A stretch of DNA of 64,000 bases from Brevibacillus humidisoli (GCF_020923435.1 NZ_CP087263.1:1507970-1571969); one strand, 5' to 3'. Positions 33,575 to 42,553 are shown, counted from the stretch's first letter. Notes: a model not told the origin generated them from the letters alone. Translations and numbers: made by a program.

Positions 33575-34807
33575 TTGGCGAGCACAGAAACTGGCGTTCC
33601 GCAATCGGAACAGGCGCTCTCCGTCTGGCGATACCGCAATTTTTTGGTTGTTTTCATAACAGCGATGATCATCGGAGTGGGAAACAAAATCTACGCGCTG
33701 GCACTGCCCTTGATTCTGTACGATTTGACCCAGTCGTCCGTTGTGATGGGAACAATGCGGGCAATCGAATATTTGCCCAACCTGCTGCTGGCGTTGTTTA
33801 TCGGAGTGATTGCCGATCGGGTAAACAAAAAACGGTTGATGCTTTCTGCGATCTTGATTCAGGTTGTATTGCTGGCAGGTTTGTATGCGATGTTGTATAC
33901 GGGAACGATCTACATCTGGATCTTTTATCTGGTCGGGTTTGTGCTGATGACCTGCAACTACAGTTATGAAAATGCTAAGACTACGATTGTCAAACACGTC
34001 GTTCCGAACACGCTGCTCACTTCGGCCAATGCTAAGTTCGCCCTGATCACTACGCTGGTCAGCGTGATGGGGCCTGCTTTTTCCGGTTTCATCCTGATGC
34101 TCTCAGACTTGAAAAGCGGCCTGCTGATCACGTCGATTGCCTTGTTGATGGGGTGGATCGCATCTAGCCAGCTGGAGGGGTTAGAGCCAGATGCGGTGAC
34201 AGGGAAAACAACGTTCTGGCAGGATTTTAAAGAGGGCTGGCAGCAGCTGCGGAACAACCGCTTGCTGTGGTCGTTGACCCTGATTGTCGCCTGCACCAGT
34301 GCTGCCGAAGGAATGTACAGCTCCATGATTGTCTATTTTGGCAAAGAAACGATGGAGCTGGAGAGCTCCACGCTTGGCCTGGTCCTCTGTTCGTCCGGTT
34401 TGGGCGGGTTGGTTGCCAGTTTGGTCGTGGACAAGTGGCGGAAAATGTATCGGACAGGCCATCTGATGGGAACGATGATGTTATTGGTCAGCCTATCTTT
34501 CTTGCTGATGTGCTTCGCCACCAACGTCTGGATCATGGCGCTTTCTTTATTTCTGGAAGGGCTGTTCAGTACGGTGTACGTGATTTGCATCCTCGCCTTC
34601 CGTCAAGAGTCGACCCCTGCTCACCTGATCGGCAGAGTGGCCGGACTGACCGGCTCTATGTTCAAGCTGGCGCTGCCGTTTGCGATCTACAGCGCCGGTT
34701 ACGTGACGGAGTGGTTTGGTGCGACGTATGTGTTTCTGGGATCAGCACTGCTCAACTTCCTGCTGTTCGTCTTGTTTACTCGTTTGCCTTTATGGAAGAT
34801 GCCATGA
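33575..34807 (+). CDS. MFS transporter, DHA3-like
   Basis: A 410-residue carrier with about twelve helices. The start (VWRYRNFLVVFITAMI) and FIGVIADRVNKKRLM, the loop 2-3 motif, are of the type found in macrolide-efflux-like DHA3 members. TTG 33575 is preceded by GGAGGTG, which decides this rare start. No repressor gene is adjacent and the substrate is unknown. It lies between the acetoin-type operon and the glucitol-type PTS but seems independent. Confidence 0.78.
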   Translation: MASTETGVPQSEQALSVWRYRNFLVVFITAMIIGVGNKIYALALPLILYDLTQSSVVMGTMRAIEYLPNLLLALFIGVIADRVNKKRLMLSAILIQVVLLAGLYAMLYTGTIYIWIFYLVGFVLMTCNYSYENAKTTIVKHVVPNTLLTSANAKFALITTLVSVMGPAFSGFILMLSDLKSGLLITSIALLMGWIASSQLEGLEPDAVTGKTTFWQDFKEGWQQLRNNRLLWSLTLIVACTSAAEGMYSSMIVYFGKETMELESSTLGLVLCSSGLGGLVASLVVDKWRKMYRTGHLMGTMMLLVSLSFLLMCFATNVWIMALSLFLEGLFSTVYVICILAFRQESTPAHLIGRVAGLTGSMFKLALPFAIYSAGYVTEWFGATYVFLGSALLNFLLFVLFTRLPLWKMP

Positions 34808-34838
34808 CCAGACGATTCTGAAAAAAGGAACGACTCTC

Positions 34839-34872
34839 TTGACTTGCAAGCAGACTTGTTTTACAATTGTAA
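34839..34872 (+). promoter_or_regulatory. Promoter and palindromic operator of the glucitol-type operon
   Basis: TTGACT (34839-34844), 17-bp spacer and TACAAT (34862-34867). A perfect 12-bp palindrome TTACAATTGTAA (34861-34872) covers the -10. It is a good candidate operator, perhaps for the SorC-family protein encoded at 38829. Confidence 0.7.
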
Positions 34873-34907
34873 CTGTAAGGAACATTTGAAAAGAAGGAGG
34901 GGACGGG

Positions 34908-35291
34908 TTGGCTTCGTGGGGCATCTTCATCCTTGTCTTCGTCGGCATGTGGCTGCTGCAGGTCTACTTTACCTTGCGTCAGTCGAAACACTATCAGCAG
35001 CACTTCTATGAGATGCAGCAACAGGCAAACGGTTACATGGGCGTTGGCGTCAGCAAGCGACGCTTCGGGCGTGGAGCCGTTGTCATGATCACGACCGACC
35101 AGGACGGCATCGTCACCAGATGCAAGCAGATGTCTGGCCTGACCGTTTTTGCCCGCTTTCGCGAACGGCGTGAGCTGGTGGGCAAGCCGATTGAGGTATG
35201 CAGGATTGAGCACCCACGGGCAGCAGATGAGATTGCGCTCAACATGGCGATTGAGAAAGTGGAAGAGCAACGGCGCAAGCATCTGGAGTAA
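34908..35291 (+). CDS. gutM: GutM-family glucitol operon protein
   Basis: A 127-residue protein with an N-terminal membrane helix and a cytoplasmic part (KRRFGRGAVVMITTDQDG, then ARFRERRELVGKPIEV), the pattern of the GutM/SrlM family, named as glucitol operon activator in E. coli. TTG 34908 is supported by AAGGAGGGG. It opens the operon gutM-IIC-IIB-IIA-oxidoreductase. Members are almost always next to glucitol-type PTS genes; the mechanism is poorly known. Confidence 0.85.
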   Translation: MASWGIFILVFVGMWLLQVYFTLRQSKHYQQHFYEMQQQANGYMGVGVSKRRFGRGAVVMITTDQDGIVTRCKQMSGLTVFARFRERRELVGKPIEVCRIEHPRAADEIALNMAIEKVEEQRRKHLE

Positions 35292-35377
35292 AAACAACGT
35301 ACAAATCAGATTATAAGGGCCGCGGGCCAGATGGAGCAGACCATCTGGTTTTTACTTTATCTAGGGAGGGTCAGCGC

Positions 35378-35908
35378 ATGGATATGTTTGTTCACATTGC
35401 AGAAGGCTTTATCGGGATGTTCCAAAAAGGCGGTGAAACATTCGTTGGTTTGGTTACAGGCATCATTCCCACGCTTATTTGTTTGATCACTGCCGTAAAC
35501 GCTTTCATCAAGTTCGTTGGCGAAGAGCGGATCAGCCGCTTTGCCCAGAAATGTACCGGGAATATCATCCTTCGATACACCGTGTTCCCGGTGTTGTCAA
35601 TGTTTTTCTTGACCAATCCGATGGCCTACACGTTTGGCAAGTTCCTGCCGGAGCACCAAAAACCCGCGTTCTACGATTCGGCCGTCTCTTTCTGCCACCC
35701 CATCACCGGTCTTTTCCCGCATGCCAATCCGGCAGAATTATTCGTCTATATGGGGATTGCGACCGGAATTACACAGCTTGGTCTGTCGTTGGGGCCGTTG
35801 GCGATTCGCTTCTTCCTCGTCGGTCTGATCGTGATTCTGATTCGCGGCATCGTCACGGAGTACATTACCAAGGCGATGATGAAAAAACGGGAAGCGCAGG
35901 CAGCCTAA
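35378..35908 (+). CDS. srlA: PTS glucitol/sorbitol-type IIC component
   Basis: A 176-residue membrane protein, the N-terminal half of the split glucitol permease (EIIC-GUT). Segments FFLTNPMAYTFGKFLPEHQK and FCHPITGLFPHANPAELF are diagnostic. ATG 35378 has AGGGAGGG upstream. It works with the IIB gene 25 bp downstream, whose C-terminal half supplies the second membrane part. Confidence 0.92.
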   Translation: MDMFVHIAEGFIGMFQKGGETFVGLVTGIIPTLICLITAVNAFIKFVGEERISRFAQKCTGNIILRYTVFPVLSMFFLTNPMAYTFGKFLPEHQKPAFYDSAVSFCHPITGLFPHANPAELFVYMGIATGITQLGLSLGPLAIRFFLVGLIVILIRGIVTEYITKAMMKKREAQAA

Positions 35909-35932
35909 GCGACACGGGAGGAGGAAAACAAC

Positions 35933-36958
35933 ATGGGTAACTATCGTAGCGTACAAGTGACAAAAGGACCTGGCGGTTGGGGCGGGCCACTGGTGATTCG
36001 ACCTACCGATCAAAAAAAGTATATCGCATCCGTAACCGGTGGAGGGATTCATCCCGTTGCGCAAAAAATTGCTGATTTGACCGGAGGGGTTGCGGTTGAC
36101 GGGTTTAGCAGCAAAGTGGAGCCGGAAGAAATGGCCTGCGTTGTGATCGACTGCGGCGGAACGGCACGCTGCGGCGTCTATCCCAAACTGGGTGTGCTGA
36201 CTGTAGACGTGACGGCTGCATCGCCATCAGGGCCGCTGGCCAGTTTTATCAAAGAGGACAACTTCGTCTCAGGAGTAAAAGCGGACCAGATCCATGCTTC
36301 CGATGAGACAGCTGCCGCCTTGCCGACAGACGAATCGGCTGCACAACCGAAAACGGCCAAAGAACTAAAGGATGAAGCACGGGCGAAGGTGGCTGAACTG
36401 CAGGCGAACAAGCCGCAGAAAAAGCCAAACTTCATCGAGAGAATCGGCCGCGGCATGGGGAATGTGGTCAATATCTTCTACCAGGCTGGCCGCGATACGG
36501 TCGATCAGGTCATCCGCAATATCCTGCCGTTTATGGCTTTTGTGAGCACACTGATCGGGATCATTCTTTATACGGGTGTCGGGGATTTTCTTGCCCACGT
36601 GATCTCACCGCTTGCGGGCAACCTGATCGGTTTGCTGATCATATCTGTTGTAGCAGCCCTGCCGTTCCTGTCGCCGTTATTGGGACCGGGTGCGGTGATC
36701 GCACAAGTTGTCGGAGTTCTCGTCGGTGTGGAGATCGGTCGCGGCAATATCCCGCCACAGTTGGCGCTGCCGGCGCTGTTTGCGATCAACCCGCAGGTTG
36801 GCTGTGACTTTGTGCCGGTTGGATTGACGCTGGGAGAAGCAAAGCCGGAAACGATCGAGGTAGGTGTCCCCGCCGTGCTGATGTCCCGTTTGATCACCGG
36901 ACCGGTGGCCGTTGTGATCGCCTATCTGATGAGTTTCGGCTTGTACAGTGGAGAATAA
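35933..36958 (+). CDS. srlE: PTS glucitol/sorbitol-type IIBC component
   Basis: A 341-residue protein: an N-terminal EIIB-GUT domain (about 1-100, start VTKGPGGWGGPL; the phosphocysteine is likely in CVVIDCGGTARCGVYPKLG), a charged linker and a membrane half with FVSTLIGIILYTGVGD and PALFAINPQVGCDFVPVGLT. It phosphorylates the incoming polyol. ATG 35933 follows GGGAGGAGG. Confidence 0.92.
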   Translation: MGNYRSVQVTKGPGGWGGPLVIRPTDQKKYIASVTGGGIHPVAQKIADLTGGVAVDGFSSKVEPEEMACVVIDCGGTARCGVYPKLGVLTVDVTAASPSGPLASFIKEDNFVSGVKADQIHASDETAAALPTDESAAQPKTAKELKDEARAKVAELQANKPQKKPNFIERIGRGMGNVVNIFYQAGRDTVDQVIRNILPFMAFVSTLIGIILYTGVGDFLAHVISPLAGNLIGLLIISVVAALPFLSPLLGPGAVIAQVVGVLVGVEIGRGNIPPQLALPALFAINPQVGCDFVPVGLTLGEAKPETIEVGVPAVLMSRLITGPVAVVIAYLMSFGLYSGE

Positions 36959-36978
36959 ACACTTCAGGAGGGTAAGCG

Positions 36979-37344
36979 ATGGAGGTTTTACTGCAGACAA
37001 AAGTGACAAAAATCGGGGATCTCGTGGCAGATTTTTTGCGCGAGAAGACATTGATCATTTTTAACGATGACGTACCGGACGAACTGCACGACATGGCGGT
37101 CCTGCATACGAAATCACCTACCACGAAGGAAGTGTCTGCCGGCGATTATCTGATTGTCGAGGGTGACTCTTATCGGGTAACGAGCGTCGGGGAAAAAGCT
37201 AATGAAACGCTGATCAGTATCGGTCATTGTACGATCAAGTTCGATGGAGCGACCACTCCGGATCTGCCGGGAACGCTCCATGTGGAGGAGAAAGAGATTC
37301 CGCCATTGGCGATCGATACTGAGTTGGCGTTTGTGAGGAAGTAA
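36979..37344 (+). CDS. srlB: PTS glucitol/sorbitol-type IIA component
   Basis: A 121-residue EIIA-GUT. The family core includes LHDMAVLHTKSP and GDSYRVTSVGEKANETLISIG, with a His in the first segment as the likely phosphate acceptor. ATG 36979 follows AGGAGGG, 20 bp after the IIBC gene. Confidence 0.9.
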   Translation: MEVLLQTKVTKIGDLVADFLREKTLIIFNDDVPDELHDMAVLHTKSPTTKEVSAGDYLIVEGDSYRVTSVGEKANETLISIGHCTIKFDGATTPDLPGTLHVEEKEIPPLAIDTELAFVRK

Positions 37345-37398
37345 GTACAGGTCGTTTGTGTCAACACCATACTGTGAGAAAAAGAGGGAGTGGAGAGC

Positions 37399-38688
37399 AT
37401 GTTGGGATTAAATAGACGATTAAAGGCCCTTGCTGCAGAAGGAGGTTTGATTCGCGTCGGATTGATCGGGGCGGGACAGATGGGCCGAGGGCTGATATCC
37501 CAGATTGAAGGTATGTCCGGTATGAAAGTAGTGGCTACGGCAGATATTTTTCCGGAAAATGCGAAGCAGGCGTACGCCAAGGCGGGAGTTTCCCCTTCGC
37601 TGGTCAAAGAGACAGGGGATCGCGAGCAGGCTGACAAGGCCATTGCTGCGGGGCAGGTAATCGTTACCGATCAAGCGGAGATGATCGCCCATCTGGACCA
37701 GGTGGATGTGATCGTCGATGCGACCGGGATTCCCGATGTGGGGGCGCAAATCGCTTGGCAGGCGATTATGAGCAAAAAACATATTGTTATGCTAAATGTA
37801 GAGGCCGATGTGACGGTGGGCCCCCTCCTGCACAAACTGGCATCATCTGCTGGAGTGGTCTATACCGGCTCTGCGGGAGATGAACCAGGTGCGGTGATGG
37901 AATTGTACGACTTTGCAGATGCGCTGGGATTTGAGGTTGTTGCCCTCGGCAAGGGGAAAAACAATCCGCTCAATCTGGCGGCCAATCCCGACTCTGCTCG
38001 AGAGGAAGCGCAGCTAAAGGGAGCAAGCCCGAAAATGCTGGCTTCATTCCAGGATGGAACGAAAACGATGGTTGAGATGACTGCTGTGGCTAATGCGACC
38101 GGTTTCCTCCCTGATGTTCCCGGGATGCACGGTCCAAAAGCCAAGCTGGCTGAACTCCCAACACTGTTTTCCTTGCAGGAGCATGGCGGGCTACTAAAGC
38201 AGAAGCAGATTGTCGATTATGTGGATGGTGTAGCTCCCGGTGTATTTGCGATCATTACCACCGACAAACCGGAAGTACACGCCGAGATGAAGTATCTGAA
38301 GATGGGGAACGGTCCACACTATGTGCTGTATCGCCCTTACCATCTGACCAGCTTGGAAACGCCGCTGACCATCGCCCGAGCATTTTTTGACCGACAGCCA
38401 ACCATTGCTCCGTACCATGGCTTGACTGCTGAAACAGTGGCGGTAGCCAAGCAATCTCTCGCTGCTGGGGAAGCATTAGACGGCATTGGCGGCTTTACCG
38501 CCTACGGACGGATCGTCAGCGCCGAGGAGAAACAGAAGCAAAATGCTTTGCCGATCGGCCTGATTGGCCCGCATGTGCGACTCAAACGGTCAGTAGAACA
38601 GGGAGCGATCATTACCTACGATGACATCGAGTTTACCGATCAGCCGTTTATCGTGACTCTTCGCGAACTGCTCGACCGTGGGATGTAA
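37399..38688 (+). CDS. COG4091-type oxidoreductase with C-terminal SAF-like domain
   Basis: A 429-residue NAD(P)-dependent protein described as homoserine-dehydrogenase-like. A Rossmann start GLIGAGQMGRGL (about 20-31) and VDVIVDATGIPDVG precede a central catalytic part and a C-terminal SAF/FlgA-like domain (GPHVRLKRSVEQGAIITYDD). True homoserine dehydrogenase is unlikely here. Its place directly behind a polyol PTS, where sorbitol-6-phosphate dehydrogenase is expected, suggests it oxidises or rearranges the polyol phosphate (inference). ATG 37399 has GGGAG at 8 nt; a GTG at 37390 is less well placed. Confidence 0.8.
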   Translation: MLGLNRRLKALAAEGGLIRVGLIGAGQMGRGLISQIEGMSGMKVVATADIFPENAKQAYAKAGVSPSLVKETGDREQADKAIAAGQVIVTDQAEMIAHLDQVDVIVDATGIPDVGAQIAWQAIMSKKHIVMLNVEADVTVGPLLHKLASSAGVVYTGSAGDEPGAVMELYDFADALGFEVVALGKGKNNPLNLAANPDSAREEAQLKGASPKMLASFQDGTKTMVEMTAVANATGFLPDVPGMHGPKAKLAELPTLFSLQEHGGLLKQKQIVDYVDGVAPGVFAIITTDKPEVHAEMKYLKMGNGPHYVLYRPYHLTSLETPLTIARAFFDRQPTIAPYHGLTAETVAVAKQSLAAGEALDGIGGFTAYGRIVSAEEKQKQNALPIGLIGPHVRLKRSVEQGAIITYDDIEFTDQPFIVTLRELLDRGM

Positions 38689-38701
38689 CACGCTTAATGG
38701 A

Positions 38702-38733
38702 GGAAGACAGCTGCTGTCTTCCTTTTGCTTCTT
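38702..38733 (+). terminator. Terminator of the glucitol-type operon
   Basis: GGAAGACAG (38702-38710) pairs with CTGTCTTCC (38714-38722), followed by TTTTGCTTCTT. Confidence 0.75.
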
Positions 38734-38786
38734 GTATGGATTGACGCCGCCCAAGCGGTTATATCTGCCCTGGCCTGCCATTTATT

Positions 38787-38795
38787 TGCTATAAT
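38787..38795 (+). promoter_or_regulatory. Extended -10 promoter of the SorC-family gene
   Basis: TGC-TATAAT is a perfect extended -10 about 35 bp before the start codon; no clear -35. Confidence 0.6.
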
Positions 38796-38828
38796 AGATG
38801 GAGAAATACATGGTGAAGAGGGATCGGA

Positions 38829-39797
38829 ATGGATAGCTGGACAGAAAAAAGGGAACTGGTGCGAGTAGCCAAACTGTATTACATGAAGGGATTGACACAG
38901 GCCGATATCGCTAAGAAGATCGGGGTGTCCCGTCCGATTATCTCCAAGCTGCTGCAGCGGGCAAAAGAAATGGGAATCGTGGAGATCATCATCAAGGATG
39001 AGACGGTAAGTATGGTTGAATTGGAACAACAGTTGGAGAGCCGGTACTCGCTGGATGAAGCCATAGTCGTGCCAGTCGCGGAAGGGGATGGCCCGGAGCT
39101 GGTAAAACAGGTGGTGGCCAAGACTGCTGCTCTACATCTATCCAAACTGATCCGCGATGTAAAAAGGGTTGGCATCTCATGGGGAACAACGCTGTATCAC
39201 CTCGTACAAGAGTTTCCCTACCATCGGGACACTGATGTGAAAGTGCTGCCACTGGTTGGTGGTATTGGCCGGAACCGGATTGAGATCCATGCTAATCAGT
39301 TGGCTTATGAGCTGTCAAAGAAGCTGGGCGGAACCTGTGAATTCCTGTATGCACCGGCCATCGCCGAGACGGTCGAACTAAAGCAGCAGCTGCTGGAATC
39401 GAGTGAGATACACGCTTTGCTGGATGAAGCAAGCAGAGTAGATTTGGCCGTAGTCGGGGTGGGCGTTCCGTACGAGTCTACGATGGTAGAGATGGGGTAT
39501 CTAAAGAAAGCGGAGATTGAAGATTTGAAGCGATTCGGGGCAATCGGTGATATCAGCTCCCGATTTATCGATTACCGTGGTGAGGAGATCGATTTTCCGC
39601 TTAACAAACGGGTCATTGGGATTGATTTGGCCGACTTGCGGCGAATCCCTACCGTGATCGGGGTCGTCTCCGGGATCAACAAGGCGGAAGCGATCCGCGG
39701 CGTTCTAAATGGTGGGTATTTTCATAAGCTGGTGGTTGATGAACAGACGGCTAAAGAACTGATCCATGCTGATCACGGAGGTGCCTGCCATGATTGA
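38829..39797 (+). CDS. SorC/DeoR-family sugar-binding transcriptional regulator
   Basis: A 322-residue regulator. Residues 10-60 form the helix-turn-helix (KGLTQADIAKKIGVSRPIIS), followed by the SorC sugar-phosphate-binding domain with GISWGTTLYHLV and VLPLVGGIGRNRIEIHANQL. Proteins of this type bind a sugar phosphate as effector. As the neighbour of the glucitol-type operon it probably controls it, with the palindrome at 34861 as candidate operator (inference). It has its own promoter and overlaps the next gene by 8 bp. Confidence 0.9.
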   Translation: MDSWTEKRELVRVAKLYYMKGLTQADIAKKIGVSRPIISKLLQRAKEMGIVEIIIKDETVSMVELEQQLESRYSLDEAIVVPVAEGDGPELVKQVVAKTAALHLSKLIRDVKRVGISWGTTLYHLVQEFPYHRDTDVKVLPLVGGIGRNRIEIHANQLAYELSKKLGGTCEFLYAPAIAETVELKQQLLESSEIHALLDEASRVDLAVVGVGVPYESTMVEMGYLKKAEIEDLKRFGAIGDISSRFIDYRGEEIDFPLNKRVIGIDLADLRRIPTVIGVVSGINKAEAIRGVLNGGYFHKLVVDEQTAKELIHADHGGACHD

Positions 39798-40131
39798 GAA
39801 CAAGTTTGAGACAGAACTGTACTGCATCGATTGTTTGGGACAGTCGCTTCATACCGTCGTCTATGTCAACGACGTGCTGTACAAAGTAACGTGCGAGAGC
39901 TGCGGCAAGGAACACGTGATCAAACCAGACCTGCCGAAAGAAATCTACGTTCGCTACGTGGACCGGATTCTCTCCAAGCCGAAGCGAATCACCAAGGAGT
40001 TTCGCGAGGATCTGAGCCACTTTCTCTCTTCCCTGCCGTTTCGACTGTTGAGCAAACCGTATCGCACCTACAACGAACTGCGCGGGATCTTTCGCTACGT
40101 GCATAAGCAGTCGGCCCGAAAAGAAAAGTGA
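39790..40131 (+). CDS. Zinc-ribbon protein of unknown function (bh protein type)
   Basis: A 113-residue protein with CIDC and CESC pairs about 24 residues apart, a likely zinc ribbon, then a basic helical part (KPKRITKEFREDLSHF). Similar short proteins are annotated in Bacillales only as bh protein. ATG 39790 is preceded by GGAGGTG and lies inside the end of the SorC-family gene, so translation is coupled. A link to the sugar regulator is possible; function unknown. Confidence 0.7.
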   Translation: MIENKFETELYCIDCLGQSLHTVVYVNDVLYKVTCESCGKEHVIKPDLPKEIYVRYVDRILSKPKRITKEFREDLSHFLSSLPFRLLSKPYRTYNELRGIFRYVHKQSARKEK

Positions 40132-40169
40132 CGAGGGGACATCGCAGCATCCTGATCAGAAGGTACATG

Positions 40170-40209
40170 AAAAGACCGTTTCCCGATCTGTAGCGGAAAA
40201 CGGTCTTTT
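40170..40209. terminator. Bidirectional terminator
   Basis: AAAAGACCGTTT (40170-40181) and AAACGGTCTTTT (40198-40209) form a perfect 12-bp stem with A and T tracts on either side. It serves the zinc-ribbon gene on the plus strand and the SLH gene on the minus strand. Confidence 0.88.
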
Positions 40210-40213
40210 GTCA

Positions 40214-41440
40214 TTAGTTCAATACTCTGAACGAGAAGTTGTCGAAATAGGTGATTTCGCGGGGCAGATCTTCCGTTGCTTCTTTTTTCAGATACAGTCC
40301 CAGCGAGGTGTTGTCAATCGATTGGTTCTGCAGACCAAACATAAACTTGTCGTTCAGATAGATTCCGTAGGCATTGCCGTCGACGACAATTCGCAGTTGA
40401 TTGGTCGTCTTTAGATCGTAATCGACACTAGCGATGGTGGTTGTATCGTCTTCCTCGGGATCTTCCACCTTCTCCACCAGCAGCTTATCTTCCTCGACGG
40501 AGACCGCAATCGCTTTGCCGTCCTTACCGTTGAAGAATAGCCCGCCGTGCCCATCTGACCTGTCTGCGATCACGTCAACCTTGATCTCGTACTTTTTCGG
40601 CTTGCTCTTTTCATCCCAGATCAGCGGTAGAAAGTAGTGGTCCAGATCGGAGTCGCTGGAATAAGCAGTGACACGATTGTTAATCACTTTCCAAGTGGCA
40701 GTTGCTTCCCGCTCGTCCCAGTGGTCCAGATCGTCTTTGGAGAACGAATCACTGACACTCTTCGGCAGTTCCGGCTCCTGAGGTTTCGGTTCGTCCGGGA
40801 AGACCACTTTGGTTTCGTCCAGCTTTGCACGGTAGATCAGCGAAGCTGCCTCAGCCCGAGTGATCGGGTGGAGCGGACGGAATGTGTTGTCTTCAAAGCC
40901 TTTGATCAATCCTGTCTCTACTGCGATGGCAATGAACGGGCGCAAGTTTTCCGAAATTCTCTGATCATCGCGGAAGCGGTTGATCTTGGACAGATCCGGG
41001 TCGGTTGTCCGGTCGTAGCCCTTCAAACGGACCAACGCTACGGCGATATCCTCCCGTAAGGCTTTCTCGTTTGGTTTGTACAGATAGGTAGAGCCGACCT
41101 TGTAACCGGTCAGGTACGGTTTGGCCAACTCGACGTAATAGAACGCCCAGTGACGACGATCCACGTCCTCAAAGGTTTGCTTCACTTTGTTAACGGACGT
41201 GATGTCAATCCCGGCTGCAGCGATCATGATTTTCGCAAACTCAGCGCGAGTAATGTGATTGTTGGGCCTAAACGTTCTGTCATTGTAGCCAGTGATAATC
41301 CCTTTGTCCGCCATTTCCATAATCGCTTCGTACGCCCAATGATTTCGAGGCACATCGCGGAAGGTGGTCTTGGCGGAAGCGACGGGAATCATGGTGAGTA
41401 TCAGTAGCGTGCAGAGCAAAACGGAAAGTACTCTTTTCAT
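40214..41440 (-). CDS. S-layer-homology-domain envelope protein
   Basis: A 408-residue exported protein. Signal peptide about 1-23 (ends PVASA). Three SLH domains follow: FRDVPRNHWAYEAIM with ITRAEFAKIM, FEDVDRRHWAFYYVE with REDIAVALVRL, and RPFIAIAVETGLIKGF with ITRAEAASLIYRA; they anchor proteins to pyruvylated cell-wall polymer. A Pro-rich linker leads to a C-terminal beta-rich domain (about 230-408) reminiscent of a concanavalin-like/LamG fold (GGLFFNGKDGKAIAV). ATG 41440 follows AAGGAGG; the much longer upstream reading is rejected. Ligand of the C-terminal domain unknown. Confidence 0.88.
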   Translation of the reverse strand: MKRVLSVLLCTLLILTMIPVASAKTTFRDVPRNHWAYEAIMEMADKGIITGYNDRTFRPNNHITRAEFAKIMIAAAGIDITSVNKVKQTFEDVDRRHWAFYYVELAKPYLTGYKVGSTYLYKPNEKALREDIAVALVRLKGYDRTTDPDLSKINRFRDDQRISENLRPFIAIAVETGLIKGFEDNTFRPLHPITRAEAASLIYRAKLDETKVVFPDEPKPQEPELPKSVSDSFSKDDLDHWDEREATATWKVINNRVTAYSSDSDLDHYFLPLIWDEKSKPKKYEIKVDVIADRSDGHGGLFFNGKDGKAIAVSVEEDKLLVEKVEDPEEDDTTTIASVDYDLKTTNQLRIVVDGNAYGIYLNDKFMFGLQNQSIDNTSLGLYLKKEATEDLPREITYFDNFSFRVLN

Positions 41441-41654
41441 ATCGGCCTCCTTGTTTCTGATGTGATTTCGCTCTATATGACGCTGCATATTAGAGGAAGG
41501 TTGCACGTTCAATGGAGGATTGAGCAAAAATCCTACTTCAGGCATGGGGCCGCTTTCCCGGGAAAGCGCAGGAATTGACAAGATGTTTGTCTGGACGACA
41601 ACGGTTTGACGTACATTGACGTGAAGATGATGTTTCCTGGCGTACAGCTCGTAA

Positions 41655-42070
41655 TTGGTGGCCGAATCGGTACAAGAAACGACGTCAGAATCCAAGCTGG
41701 TAAATCCCAAAAACCAATTATTTGAACGTGCAAAAAAAGGGATAACCGATTTACAAAATGATGGAACTATTTCCGCAACACTCAGAGCATCAAAAGATAA
41801 AGTAAGTGAAGCAGGAACGATTTCTACGACCCAATTATTAAGAGTTACTGAAACAAAGGGGAACAAGACGGAAGGATATGCGACAACCGTATTTGCTAGC
41901 GTTCCCTTCAGTGAATTGGATGAAGAAGGTTCCGATTTGCCAGTTGGGAACCTATAGCTGATGTTCCGCCGTCTCAAAATGGTGTTACGTCAACTGTCAC
42001 AGTTCAACGCGGAACAGATTCGTGGGGATTGATAATAGTCAACATAATACAAAATTGGCAAATAATTTAG
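41655..42070 (+). pseudogene. Decayed gene for a small Bacillus-type secreted protein
   Basis: The frame from 41655 (LVNPKNQLFERAKKGITDL ... ATTVFASVPFSELDEEG) stops at 41955. A -1 frame then continues PIADVPPSQNGVTSTVTVQR and on to a stop at 42068. The two halves read as one protein broken by a frameshift near 41948-41951. No signal peptide or ribosome site is present at the 5' end, so the start seems lost too. Base composition is more AT-rich than the neighbours. I do not know the family. Confidence 0.5.
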
Positions 42071-42089
42071 CGGAATTTTTGGTGTATAC

Positions 42090-42122
42090 TGAACCATAGG
42101 TGGTGACCACACTTATGGTTCA
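42090..42122. repeat. Inverted repeat before the small membrane protein gene
   Basis: TGAACCATA (42090-42098) and TATGGTTCA (42114-42122) are perfect arms; inside lies GTGG/CCAC, so a long cruciform or RNA hairpin can form. It lies 36 bp before the next start codon and lacks a T tract; operator or leader structure are both possible. Confidence 0.5.
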
Positions 42123-42157
42123 TCTACTTTATTGACCAGCGAGCGGGAGATGAGCAT

Positions 42158-42553
42158 ATGAAAAGATTGGTTTGGCTGCTGTTAGGAATAGCGCTTGTCA
42201 TAGGTATATTTTTCATCATGGATAATATCGTTAAAGTCAATTACATGTCATTTGCAGGTAAAAGCAAGAATTGGGAAGCAACCATCATTATAAGTCAACA
42301 AAATCAAAAAAGTGAAAACAAAAAACTTACCCTAAAATATATTGGTTCAGAGTCCATAAGCGAAGTGGAGTATCAAGCTTCGGATTTAAGTGGTCAGATG
42401 TCCGGAACCGAAGAGTTAGATAAGAAAACAAAGCAGATTATCAAAGAATCAAGGTGCTCTGGTTGCATGATGACAGACGGAAATCAAACGATTGGACTCA
42501 AAATAAAATGGAACGAAAAGGAAGAGTTCATCATCCTACATCCCGTTTCATAA
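42158..42553 (+). CDS. Hypothetical membrane-anchored protein
   Basis: A 131-residue protein with one N-terminal helix (about 4-21) and an extracytoplasmic part rich in Lys, Ser and Gln with a CSGC pair near residues 98-101. Codon use and the AT-rich sequence differ from the surrounding genes, which suggests recent acquisition. ATG 42158 has a modest GCGGGAG ribosome site. No family recognised. Confidence 0.55.
   Translation: MKRLVWLLLGIALVIGIFFIMDNIVKVNYMSFAGKSKNWEATIIISQQNQKSENKKLTLKYIGSESISEVEYQASDLSGQMSGTEELDKKTKQIIKESRCSGCMMTDGNQTIGLKIKWNEKEEFIILHPVS

Noticed and set aside
37399-38688. Homoserine dehydrogenase of threonine biosynthesis
   Set aside because: The Rossmann start is similar, but the C-terminal SAF-like domain and PTS operon context point to the separate COG4091 group.
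41441-41977. N-terminal extension of the SLH protein by 179 residues
   Set aside because: The ATG at 41440 has AAGGAGG and starts a perfect signal peptide; the extension would put it in mid-protein and overlaps the decayed plus-strand gene.
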